Shown: positions 21,818 to 29,272 of the stretch, one piece after another
Layout of the letters: each line of letters opens with the position of its first letter
Numbering within the stretch: the first letter of the stretch is position 1
Source of the DNA: a virus
IMG/VR virus record: IMGVR_UViG_3300048020_000066
Location: 1-45,019 of that record
Strand: one strand, 5' to 3'
Length of the DNA: 45,019 nucleotides
Translations under genes and position numbers: made by a program
The notes under the pieces: generated by a model
The model's input: the letters and a program-made list of their open reading frames with translations, nothing else
Told to the model about the DNA's origin: nothing
The model's database searches: none

Positions 21818-22477
21818 TTAGAACATTTTTCTGAGGGATACGTGGTCTAAATTTAGATTTTTAGTTTTTTCGTCTGTTATCATTCTTTCATAATTAGAGG
21901 TGAACCACTGAGAAATAGTGAATCTAGAACCTCTTCTGACGGGATATACACCATGTTCATGGTCTATACCTCTGAATACAATACCACTTCCAGCTACAGG
22001 TGTTATAGTTTCTCCTATTGCACCCAAGTTTGGAAAGTATGTTTCTCCTCCTTGATAACTTTCATGACCGTTTATATATAAGATTACAGTCCATTCTCTT
22101 GAAGGAGTTTCTTCGACAAGATTGTGTTTCATATCTTGATTGGAATAAGTGTCAAAGTGTGGTTGTTGAACACCACCGATTTCCCACTCATTGATTGCTT
22201 TCATTTCGGGATATACTTGTTGTCCAGTAGCTGCATAGATATTTGAAACTACGTCATACGATATTCTCTTGAATATATCTCTTACCCAAGGCGTATGAAT
22301 ATGGATATAATCTATACCCGTATAATCTGACCCGTCTCCAATTGAACGAATATGTTTATGTGTTCGAAACCACCTTATCAGACTCTTCGATTCCTCCTCC
22401 GTTATCAGAGGTATCATCATTAGACTGTTGTCTATCTCGTTCTTGGATTGCTCTTGCAATTGCAATTCTTCTTTCAT
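21818..22477 (-). CDS. 2OG-Fe(II) oxygenase (prolyl 4-hydroxylase-like)
   Basis: 219 aa. Iron ligands H-x-D in QPHFDTY (about 106-108) and the distal H in DHEHGVYPV with the 2OG-binding R of GSRFTISQWF. The strands TVILYINGHESYQGGETYFP and GSGIVFRGIDHEHG are typical of the P4Hc family. Such enzymes are common in marine T4-like phages; substrate unknown. The ATG at 22477 overlaps the deformylase gene by 122 nt and is preceded by purine-rich AAGAGAAG; ATGs at 22420 and 22417 just before the domain are alternatives. Confidence 0.88.
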   Translation of the reverse strand: MKEELQLQEQSKNEIDNSLMMIPLITEEESKSLIRWFRTHKHIRSIGDGSDYTGIDYIHIHTPWVRDIFKRISYDVVSNIYAATGQQVYPEMKAINEWEIGGVQQPHFDTYSNQDMKHNLVEETPSREWTVILYINGHESYQGGETYFPNLGAIGETITPVAGSGIVFRGIDHEHGVYPVRRGSRFTISQWFTSNYERMITDEKTKNLNLDHVSLRKMF

Positions 22478-22979
22478 AATCTTCTCTTTTTCTTCTTTCT
22501 TTAGGACGTGATTTTAATGCACGTTCTAATTTAAGTCTACTTGCACGTTGTAAGAAAAGAACACCATTTAGGTGGTCACATTCGTGTTGAACACACCTTG
22601 CACCTAAACCATTCAGATACAATACATTCTCTTCACCGTCTGCATTTTGATATTTAAATTCTATCTCTTTTGACCTTTTAATCATTAGATAAAGGTCGGG
22701 AAATGAGAGACAACCCTCTTTCATTAATTCTGTATCTTGAGACACTTTAGTAATCTCGGGATTGAAAAATGCAACCGTTCCTTGGTCTGCAGTTTTCATA
22801 ACAAAAACTCTATAATTTAAACCTAATTGATTTGCAGATAAACCTAAACCACCAAATCGTTCCATTGCATCTGCAAGATTTTTTTCAATCTCTTTAGGGT
22901 CTTCGGGTGGATTCTCGAAGTCAAATTCGGGTGGTGGGGTTCTTAAGACCTTTGAAGCCTCGTCTATCAATTCATACAT
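22356..22979 (-). CDS. def: Peptide deformylase
   Basis: 207 aa. Removes N-formyl from nascent proteins. Motif 1 GLGLSANQLG (about 44-53), motif 2 EGCLSFP with metal ligand C90, motif 3 QHECDHLNG with H132, E133 and H136: complete Fe/Zn site. After residue about 150 a highly charged Arg/Lys/Glu tail (RLKLERALKSRPKERRKRED) extends to 207, longer than most phage deformylases; part of it overlaps the next gene. AGGATAAAATT precedes the ATG. It probably boosts maturation of phage proteins, as proposed for marine phage deformylases. Confidence 0.95.
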   Translation of the reverse strand: MYELIDEASKVLRTPPPEFDFENPPEDPKEIEKNLADAMERFGGLGLSANQLGLNYRVFVMKTADQGTVAFFNPEITKVSQDTELMKEGCLSFPDLYLMIKRSKEIEFKYQNADGEENVLYLNGLGARCVQHECDHLNGVLFLQRASRLKLERALKSRPKERRKREDYERRIAIARAIQERDRQQSNDDTSDNGGGIEESDKVVSNT

Positions 22980-22983
22980 AATT

Positions 22984-24501
22984 TTATCCTAATAAGTGGA
23001 AGTTATCTCCACCTCTTGCATTTTGAACGTTCTCTATATCTATATTGAAAAATTTCATTAATTGTTTGAACATTTCTTTACCTAAAGAAGCAATCTTCTT
23101 TAAAAATCCTTTTATTCTTTTCAGTGCTTTTTTAAATGCACTCATAACTTTATTGAAAAGTTTTTGTGATTCCTTTCCAAGTGATTTAACTGATTTCTTT
23201 AGTGTGTCTAATATTCCTTCGTCCAATAAAACTTTGTTTTCTTCCATGAGAGAACCCAATCCCTCTTTTTCTAATTCTTCTATAAAGATTCTATTTGCAG
23301 TTATAGGTTTATGTTCCTTTTGTTCTAGTGCAAGTTGTAATGCAGAATAGGCTGGTGAATTACCACCACCTTTTTTAAAGGATACATATGGTTTTAAAGA
23401 ATCTGAATATTGTTTTATAATTGCTGAATTCATACTCTTTATATCGTGATATTCAACCTTTCCGTCTAGAGCAAACTTTGCTATATAATTTGCAGCTGCT
23501 TTTTGGTCTGCACCACCAAACTTTGCAGCTCCAGTAGAGGCTTCCCAAACTACTGCACGACCAAACGTTCCACCGATTTTTTTATCGTTTCTTAATACTT
23601 CTTGTAGATATTTTGAAAGTTCTTTATTTTGTTCGTCAACTTTTTTAAAGTTTTGAGTTGAGTCACTCTCTTCCCCGTCCTTTAATCTTCTTGCAAGGTC
23701 ACTGGCATTAGTTGTTGTTGCAAGTTTTTCCATATGTGTATACATTTTACTAACTAATTCTTTACCAAAAGATTTGTCTTGTTCACCACAATGTGCAAGT
23801 GCAGCCTTTATCAATGCAACTGCTTCTTTCTTTTCGGGTGAGGCAAGTCTTGAACCACCTTCTTTTTTAAGTGAGATTCTTTCTTTCCATGAGGCACCAG
23901 CAATATCTGTTTTAGGTGTCTTATTACCAGCACCTTCCTTTCTCCAAATATCACCTAAACTAACATTTAATCCACCCTTTCCAGTATGAACTAATTTAGT
24001 ATCCTTAACTTTTTTATTAAAATTGACTGCAACCTTTTTAGCAATTTCATGGTGCATAGGAAACTTTTTCCATGTTTCTATAACACTATCGTCTGACTTT
24101 TGTTTGTTAAGTTTATTATACTCTACAACAATTAAGTCTTCCCATTCTGCACCCGAAGGTGGTGACCCGTCTGCTTTGTAGTGTATCCAACTTGAAGCTA
24201 AAGGTGCTTCAGAATTAGTTTTTACATGTAATACTTTACCACTATCTTGACCTTGGAAGTATTTCTCTCTAGTTCCATTCTCGTCACCATAAAACAAATC
24301 GGGGTTTTTAACTGGTTTAACAATAGTGACCTTTTCCATGTCACTAAAAATACTTGATATATCTTTATTAGTTCCTTTCCATACAAAACTGTATCCAATA
24401 ACATAATCGGGTTTCATTATTGAAGCCTCAGATATAACTTTAGGTAAGTCTAATTTGACACCTTCGTATGTTGGATTAGTGAACTCTGAGAATGATTTCA
24501 T
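22984..24501 (-). CDS. Candidate capsid-targeted internal head protein
   Basis: 505 aa from ATG 24501; the frame is open to a TTG at 24525 inside gene 46. The N-terminus MKSFSEF resembles the T4 capsid-targeting sequence MKTYQEFIAE, and VISE|A at 22-26 fits the gp21 protease site (I/L-x-E before A/G). The middle is mixed alpha/beta with many Lys and Gly-Gly; the C-terminal about 75 aa are amphipathic and basic (FKKALKRIKGFLKKIASLGK), possibly membrane- or DNA-active. Late promoter TATAAATA sits 5 nt before the ATG, so it is a late, likely virion protein. Function unknown. Confidence 0.72.
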   Translation of the reverse strand: MKSFSEFTNPTYEGVKLDLPKVISEASIMKPDYVIGYSFVWKGTNKDISSIFSDMEKVTIVKPVKNPDLFYGDENGTREKYFQGQDSGKVLHVKTNSEAPLASSWIHYKADGSPPSGAEWEDLIVVEYNKLNKQKSDDSVIETWKKFPMHHEIAKKVAVNFNKKVKDTKLVHTGKGGLNVSLGDIWRKEGAGNKTPKTDIAGASWKERISLKKEGGSRLASPEKKEAVALIKAALAHCGEQDKSFGKELVSKMYTHMEKLATTTNASDLARRLKDGEESDSTQNFKKVDEQNKELSKYLQEVLRNDKKIGGTFGRAVVWEASTGAAKFGGADQKAAANYIAKFALDGKVEYHDIKSMNSAIIKQYSDSLKPYVSFKKGGGNSPAYSALQLALEQKEHKPITANRIFIEELEKEGLGSLMEENKVLLDEGILDTLKKSVKSLGKESQKLFNKVMSAFKKALKRIKGFLKKIASLGKEMFKQLMKFFNIDIENVQNARGGDNFHLLG

Positions 24502-24506
24502 ATTAC

Positions 24507-24514
24507 TATTTATA
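24507..24514 (-). promoter_or_regulatory. Late promoter TATAAATA of the internal-protein gene
   Basis: Exact box, immediately after the gene 46 stop and 5 nt before the ATG at 24501. No Shine-Dalgarno lies between, predicting a leaderless late mRNA. Confidence 0.75.
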
Positions 24515-26230
24515 TTATTCTGCAATTCTCGAGAAGTTTTTATACTTTTCGAATCTGATTACGTCATTAAACTTATCATACAAAGCTTCACCTTTATGAG
24601 ATATGATAAATGCATTTGTTTTCTCTGTAAGTGTATTTAAAAGTTTTAAGAAATCGTCTGTTCCTTGTGAGTCTAATGAAGAATCGAAAACTTCGTCTAA
24701 AATCAATAGGTTAGTGTTCACTGAGTTCTTCATTCTTGCAACACTTCTCCATGTGAATAGTAGTGCAAGGTCGATTCTCATTTTCTCCCCTTGTGAAAAG
24801 TTATCGTATTTGAATACGTCTCTGAATCTAGACTTGATTGTTTCTTCAAACTTTTCATTCAATTCAAAACCAACATAGAATTCTAATTGTGCAAGATACT
24901 TGTTAATTAGTTTATTCATAATAGGAACATACTGTTTGATAATCTTTTGTCTTACACCTTGGTCACGTAATAACACTTGTGCAATCTCAAAGTAGTGTCC
25001 ATTTTGTGTAAGTGTTTCTTTCTTTGCATGTAGAATATCTAGTTTGTCTTCACTATCATTGATACGTTCTTGCACGTCACCATTACCAGTTCCTTCTTTT
25101 TTCAGTTCTTCTATTTCTTTCTGAATCTTCTGAACAAATTTTTGATTAGATACAACCTCTGTTTGTAGAATACCAATCTCTTTTTGAATCTTAGTTATTT
25201 CGTCTTGGATTCCGTTGATTTCTTGGATTCTATTGTTGAGTTCTTCAACTTGTAAATCGAGTTGTGACACCGCTTCCTTGATTTCTGCGACCTTATCCTG
25301 TTTTTCCTCAATGTGTTTCTTCTTGTGTTCACTGTCTAGACCCTGTTTGCATGTGGGACAATCGTCATTGTTCTCATAGAATTCAATGTCTTTAATTGCT
25401 TTCTTTCGAGCGTCCTCGAGTCTAGCTTCCATGTCAACTGTTTGTTTGAGTTTATTCTCTTTAGTATCTTTATCTGTGATGGTGGATTTTTTCTCCACCA
25501 CATTTTCCGTCTTTTCATCTATGTCCCCTAAAAGTTTGTTAATATTCTCTTGAGTTTCATTAACGGTGTTCTCATATTTTTTTACTTTTGCATCACGATT
25601 ATCACGAAGTGCATTAAGTTGTTCATTCAATCCATTAATTCTTTCTTCAAGAAGTTCGATTTCATGATTATTCTCTCTAACCTCAACAGTATGATTAGAA
25701 ATCTTTTTCTTAAGGATATCTCCCATAGTAGAAAAGATTGATATATCCAAAAGGTCTTCTACAAGTTTACGTCTTTCAGTTGCCTTTAATTGCATGAAAG
25801 GTGTAAAGTTTGCTGACCCGAGGATTGCAACTTGAGTAAAGGAACGATAACTCATTTTGAGTATGTTCTTTTCTAAGTGTTCTTGATAATCTCTGACTGT
25901 TGCGTCTTGATTGACCAACACGTCATTGACATATAGTTCGAATTTGTTTGGTTTTGCACCACGTATAACTTTGAATTCTTTCTTACCAATAGAGAACTCT
26001 ACGACTACCATTAGAGCTCCTCCATTGACAGAATTGATTAGAAGGTCTTTCTTTAGATTTCTGAATCCCTTACCATAGAGTCCAAAACAAAGTGCATCAA
26101 GTAATGTTGATTTACCAGCACCATTATCACCTAAGATTAGTGTTGTTTGATGTTTGTCTAGTCGTATTTCTGTGTATTTGTTTCCACTGGATAGTAAGTT
26201 CTTATATCTTACCTTCTTAAAATTTATCAT
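24515..26230 (-). CDS. 46: Recombination endonuclease subunit gp46 (SbcC/Rad50-like)
   Basis: 571 aa (T4 gp46 is 560). ATPase half of the Mre11/Rad50-type complex that resects DNA ends for recombination-dependent replication. Walker A GDNGAGKST (about 34-42), coiled coils about 170-420 with the zinc hook CPTC (DDCPTCKQGL), signature SQGEKMRIDLAL, and Walker B LLILDEVFD. Its start overlaps the gene 47 stop. The late promoter for the next gene abuts its stop. Confidence 0.96.
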   Translation of the reverse strand: MINFKKVRYKNLLSSGNKYTEIRLDKHQTTLILGDNGAGKSTLLDALCFGLYGKGFRNLKKDLLINSVNGGALMVVVEFSIGKKEFKVIRGAKPNKFELYVNDVLVNQDATVRDYQEHLEKNILKMSYRSFTQVAILGSANFTPFMQLKATERRKLVEDLLDISIFSTMGDILKKKISNHTVEVRENNHEIELLEERINGLNEQLNALRDNRDAKVKKYENTVNETQENINKLLGDIDEKTENVVEKKSTITDKDTKENKLKQTVDMEARLEDARKKAIKDIEFYENNDDCPTCKQGLDSEHKKKHIEEKQDKVAEIKEAVSQLDLQVEELNNRIQEINGIQDEITKIQKEIGILQTEVVSNQKFVQKIQKEIEELKKEGTGNGDVQERINDSEDKLDILHAKKETLTQNGHYFEIAQVLLRDQGVRQKIIKQYVPIMNKLINKYLAQLEFYVGFELNEKFEETIKSRFRDVFKYDNFSQGEKMRIDLALLFTWRSVARMKNSVNTNLLILDEVFDSSLDSQGTDDFLKLLNTLTEKTNAFIISHKGEALYDKFNDVIRFEKYKNFSRIAE

Positions 26231-27294
26231 AGATAGTTATGTTCGTCCAAAGCCTCATTATATAAAGATGTCATAAGTTCGGAAAGTGGTTTTTTCTTTC
26301 CTTGTATCTCTAAACCGTCAATATAGTTATTTAATATAGTTAGGGTGTCTTCAATATCTTCTATATCATCGTCACCATAAAAATCCATGTGTTTGTTGTC
26401 GTCTACAACTGCAACGTGTAATGGATTTGCAGAATGTAGTTTATCTAAGAATGTATCAAACCAATATGGATTCTCTTTATTAACTACAATAACTTTTACA
26501 AACTTACCAGTGTATTTTGTATAATCTGCATTACTAATAGTTTCAAAAGTTTCTTTCTCGTCATTATAGAATGATTTTTCAAACATAGTGATTGGATTTA
26601 AAACTGGTGTTAACTCTTGTGTATCAGTATCAAAGATATGGAAGTATTTGTTATCTCCATAATCTGACCAAGTAAATTGCATTTGAGACCCAAGATATCT
26701 GATATTTGCAAATTCAGATTTTTGGTGGAAATGACCACTCAATACTTTCTCAAATCTTTTTACATAAGAATGGTCTAGTCCGTGTTGACACGTCATGCCT
26801 GGCATCATAAGAGCTCCTTCAAACTCAAAGTGACCCATACACCAACTTGCATTTGCACTCATTAAGAAGTCAACTGCGTCTGCATAGTTTTCGGGATTAA
26901 TCCATGGAACAAGTGCAATGTTAAATCCGTCATATTCTTTGACTTCACATTCTTGAATGACATTTACATTTTCTTGATTATATAATAACAACTCGGGTGA
27001 GTTTACTTCGTTAGTATTCTTATAATAAGTATCATGATTACCAAGAATCAAATCCATAGTAATACCCTTTTCATTCATAGGTTCTATGAAATGTTTGATA
27101 TTTGCTTTCATAGAAGCAAAGTTTATATACTTTCTCCTATCAAAGTAATCACCTAAGTGAATAATATGATTGATTCCGTTTTCTTCCAAATAGGGGAAGA
27201 ACACTTCATTGTAGAATCTTCCTTGGTAATTTGACATTTCTATCATATCACCTCGGACACCACAATGGGTATCATTTAGTAATGCAATTTTCAT
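26227..27294 (-). CDS. 47: Recombination endonuclease subunit gp47 (SbcD/Mre11-like)
   Basis: 355 aa (T4 gp47 is 339). Metallophosphoesterase nuclease. Motifs: NDTHCGV (D-x-H), HLGDYFDRR (GD), LGNHDTYY (GNHD), GHFEFEG, and LSGHFHQKS (GHxH). All metal ligands are visible. It overlaps both gene 55 (start) and gene 46 (stop) by 4 nt, so the nuclease pair and the late sigma factor are one translational unit. Confidence 0.96.
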   Translation of the reverse strand: MKIALLNDTHCGVRGDMIEMSNYQGRFYNEVFFPYLEENGINHIIHLGDYFDRRKYINFASMKANIKHFIEPMNEKGITMDLILGNHDTYYKNTNEVNSPELLLYNQENVNVIQECEVKEYDGFNIALVPWINPENYADAVDFLMSANASWCMGHFEFEGALMMPGMTCQHGLDHSYVKRFEKVLSGHFHQKSEFANIRYLGSQMQFTWSDYGDNKYFHIFDTDTQELTPVLNPITMFEKSFYNDEKETFETISNADYTKYTGKFVKVIVVNKENPYWFDTFLDKLHSANPLHVAVVDDNKHMDFYGDDDIEDIEDTLTILNNYIDGLEIQGKKKPLSELMTSLYNEALDEHNYL

Positions 27295-27839
27295 TCAGTA
27301 AATTTTTCTAAGTTAGTTGTTTTCTTTTTTGTTGTTTTTCTTGACTTTCGAGGTTCATAGTCGACACGATTCATATTCTCTTGCATCCATTCAACATTAG
27401 TGTTGATTAGGGTTGGGTCATGAGCACCGTCTATAGTATTAAATGCATCAGTAATCATACCAGCTGCGTCTGTTGCCTGTTGTTTTATGAAGACTTGTTT
27501 TTTCTCCTTTTGGATTCGTCTTAGGAAGGCATAATAACAGATTTGAGTGATATATGCGAATGCATTATCTGATTTCTCTCTGTTGAAATTTCCGATATAC
27601 TGAATACAATTTTCAATTGCATCACATATCATTTCATCTCTATATGTGTAGTTGATAAAATTAGGACGAGTCGATAATCGAGTCGCAATCTTATAGATAC
27701 ATTCACCAATGTATTCTGTCATTTGAGGTTTGACCTTACCTTTTTCTTCTGCAAGTTTACATGAAATGTTATACTCGGAGACTGCTTGAGTGAACTCTTT
27801 GTTATTAACGTAGTGTTCATTTTGTTTTTTAGTAGTCAT
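27291..27839 (-). CDS. 55: Late sigma factor gp55
   Basis: 182 aa from the ATG at 27839 (T4 gp55 is 185). Divergent sigma70-family factor that directs host RNA polymerase to TATAAATA late promoters. Family landmarks: YRDEMICDAIENCIQYIGNFN and NAFAYITQICYYAFLRRIQKEKKQ (region 2-like). A GTG five codons upstream lies within the promoter -10. The C-terminus TNLEKFTE after a basic stretch resembles the clamp-binding end of T4 gp55. TATAAT lies 6 nt before the ATG: leaderless early mRNA predicted. Confidence 0.95.
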   Translation of the reverse strand: MTTKKQNEHYVNNKEFTQAVSEYNISCKLAEEKGKVKPQMTEYIGECIYKIATRLSTRPNFINYTYRDEMICDAIENCIQYIGNFNREKSDNAFAYITQICYYAFLRRIQKEKKQVFIKQQATDAAGMITDAFNTIDGAHDPTLINTNVEWMQENMNRVDYEPRKSRKTTKKKTTNLEKFTE

Positions 27840-27845
27840 GTATCT

Positions 27846-27874
27846 ATTATACACAAAAATCCTTATATTGTAAG
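27846..27874 (-). promoter_or_regulatory. Early promoter of gene 55
   Basis: TATAAT (27846-27851) with a 4/6 -35 match CTTACA (27869-27874) at 17-nt spacing. The -35 overlaps the stem of the upstream terminator. The -10 is followed by AGATAC and the gene 55 ATG. Confidence 0.65.
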
Positions 27875-27885
27875 GGGGTTTTTAA
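27856..27885 (-). terminator. Rho-independent terminator after the small membrane-protein operon
   Basis: Minus-strand CCTTA-CAATA-TAAGG followed by ATTTTTG. The other strand also has a T-run, so it may work in both directions. Short stem, hence moderate strength. Confidence 0.6.
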
Positions 27886-27973
27886 GTATTTATTTTTTTG
27901 AATTATTTGAAGAAACCCACTAGACATGTGGGAAATCTATGATAAAATAACTATGTCCCAGCGGGGATATATA

Positions 27974-28111
27974 CTAATAAGAGATGATATCTTTAACTCT
28001 ACTCTTTGATAACGTTTGTATTTCTACTGCACGACTCATTCTATCTATCTCACCAACGGCAAGATAAAACATGCATAAACTTAAAGTTGTTCCTATTATA
28101 TAGTGTTTCAT
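27974..28111 (-). CDS. Small membrane protein E, 45 aa
   Basis: Last gene of a five-gene chain. The start overlaps the previous stop (ATGA). N-terminal hydrophobic helix (YIIGTTLSLCMFYLAV), then a charged C-terminal segment (EIDRMSRAVEIQTLSKSRVK). The topology looks like one membrane span with a soluble tail. No family recognised. A 100-nt stretch with a terminator and the gene 55 promoter follows. Confidence 0.72.
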   Translation of the reverse strand: MKHYIIGTTLSLCMFYLAVGEIDRMSRAVEIQTLSKSRVKDIISY

Positions 28112-28281
28112 ACGAATTGATTTATTATCCAAAATGAGAGTATCATAAAACCGAAAACGAGGACTTGCACAACTGACATTACTGCAACTTGTTTCATAGG
28201 GTGAACTTCGACAATTTTCTCAACTATAGATTCACTAGGTGAGAGATTTACAACTTGCAGAGCTTTTCTTTCAAGACTCAT
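28108..28281 (-). CDS. Small membrane protein D, 57 aa
   Basis: Soluble N-terminus (SLERKALQVVNLSPSESIVE), then a C-terminal hydrophobic helix (VAVMSVVQVLVFGFMILSFW) ending INQFV. The ATG directly follows the gene C stop with overlap. AAAAGGAAAACAA precedes the start, an acceptable Shine-Dalgarno. C-terminally anchored. Function unknown. Confidence 0.75.
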   Translation of the reverse strand: MSLERKALQVVNLSPSESIVEKIVEVHPMKQVAVMSVVQVLVFGFMILSFWIINQFV

Positions 28282-28430
28282 TTGTTTTCCTTTTGTAATT
28301 TTCTTATATTCATTGCAGCGTTCAAATCTTCTGCACTGTAGATTGCCATACGTAAATCATGCATAGGTGCATACTTCAAGTATAGATAAGATATGATAAC
28401 ACTGAGAGTAGATATTATGAAAAATTCCAT
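28278..28430 (-). CDS. Small membrane protein C, 50 aa
   Basis: N-terminal membrane helix (FFIISTLSVIISYLYLKY) and a charged amphipathic tail (DLRMAIYSAEDLNAAMNIRK). The start overlaps the gene B stop (TAATG). No family recognised. Coupling on both sides supports it as a real gene. Confidence 0.72.
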   Translation of the reverse strand: MEFFIISTLSVIISYLYLKYAPMHDLRMAIYSAEDLNAAMNIRKLQKENK

Positions 28431-28522
28431 TAAGATATTCCTGTAATTGATATAACGGACACCATGAAGATAGCCACAAGTGTGGTTATCTCCAAAGTAT
28501 CTCTTAGTTTTTCGAAGTTCAT
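28430..28522 (-). CDS. Very small membrane peptide B, 30 aa
   Basis: A 30-residue ORF starting in the gene A stop (ATGA overlap) and ending in TAATG with gene C. Short charged N-terminus (MNFEKLRDTLEI) then one hydrophobic span (TTLVAIFMVSVISITGIS). Too short for standard gene callers; packing between coupled genes makes it likely translated. Confidence 0.6.
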   Translation of the reverse strand: MNFEKLRDTLEITTLVAIFMVSVISITGIS

Positions 28523-28698
28523 ACGAATGTCATAGATGATGAGAAATACATCACTATAAATGGTAGTAAGAACGGAAGAGTCATCAGCACTAGAAATTCG
28601 ATAGTGTCAACCAGTTTTCTCTTTACGGGTCTAACTTGGTGGTTGACTTCTCTAGCTTTTCGCACCATGCTCTTCGCAAAAAAAGTTGCTGTGGTCAT
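28519..28698 (-). CDS. Small membrane protein A, 59 aa
   Basis: First gene of the chain, with AGGAAAACC before the ATG and late promoter TATAAATA 38 nt upstream. Basic N-terminus (FAKSMVRKAREVNHQVRPVK) and a C-terminal hydrophobic segment (FLVLMTLPFLLPFIVMYF). The positive-inside rule predicts an N-in orientation. It might be a holin or membrane adaptor; no family recognised. Confidence 0.75.
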   Translation of the reverse strand: MTTATFFAKSMVRKAREVNHQVRPVKRKLVDTIEFLVLMTLPFLLPFIVMYFSSSMTFV

Positions 28699-28736
28699 GG
28701 TTTTCCTAAAATTAAGTTATAAGTATTTTGTATAAG

Positions 28737-28744
28737 TATTTATA
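28737..28744 (-). promoter_or_regulatory. Late promoter TATAAATA of the five-gene membrane operon
   Basis: Exact late box on the minus strand, 38 nt before the ATG of gene A; the leader of about 33 nt carries a Shine-Dalgarno. Confidence 0.75.
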
Positions 28745-28783
28745 AGTCTAAATTATACGCACTTATTTAGACAAAAAGAAATC

Positions 28784-29272
28784 CTAATGAATCTTTTTTG
28801 GGTCTTTCGGTGGGACTGCAGATTCGAACTCACTCTCTGCAAGTTCTTCAAAATAATCATCAAACAAATCTTCTTCTTTAACATTTTTAAGAATAGAATC
28901 AACTGCAGCTTTCATGTATTCTTTTGAGGCACCTTTCAAATCATTTGTTAAAGGTATGGTTCCTTGTTCTACCATTTCTAACCACCTTGCAGAGGCTTCG
29001 TCATAAAAAGGAATGAACTGTTTATTCATACTACTTCTATGTAATACTTCCGTAAAAGGTATCATTATTATAGGGTCTTCACTCAAAGGTGCATAAGGAT
29101 AGAAGGTTGCAAGTGTTGAATTGATTGGTTGTTGAACTGATAAGTGACATATCATAGGAAGTGTGACACTGATACCTTCTGTTGTTTCCCTAACCATACC
29201 AACAATCTCTGAACCAGTCTTCAGTTTAACTACTTCGTATTTTTGTTTTAGTAAATCTTTGGGTGTTGCCAT
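28784..29272 (-). CDS. Sm-like domain protein, 162 aa
   Basis: N-terminal beta-rich domain about 10-90: YEVVKLKTGSEIVGMVRETTEG, then FYPYAPLSEDPIIMIPFTEV, resembling an Sm/LSm barrel and matching the protein at 2785-3060. The C-terminal half is helical and acidic (ILKNVKEEDLFDDYFEELAE) with a basic end. It is encoded directly after uvsW (TAATG coupling) and before the membrane operon. Proteins of this kind recur beside uvsW/55 in marine T4-like phages as unknowns. A role in RNA binding is inferred. Confidence 0.75.
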   Translation of the reverse strand: MATPKDLLKQKYEVVKLKTGSEIVGMVRETTEGISVTLPMICHLSVQQPINSTLATFYPYAPLSEDPIIMIPFTEVLHRSSMNKQFIPFYDEASARWLEMVEQGTIPLTNDLKGASKEYMKAAVDSILKNVKEEDLFDDYFEELAESEFESAVPPKDPKKIH

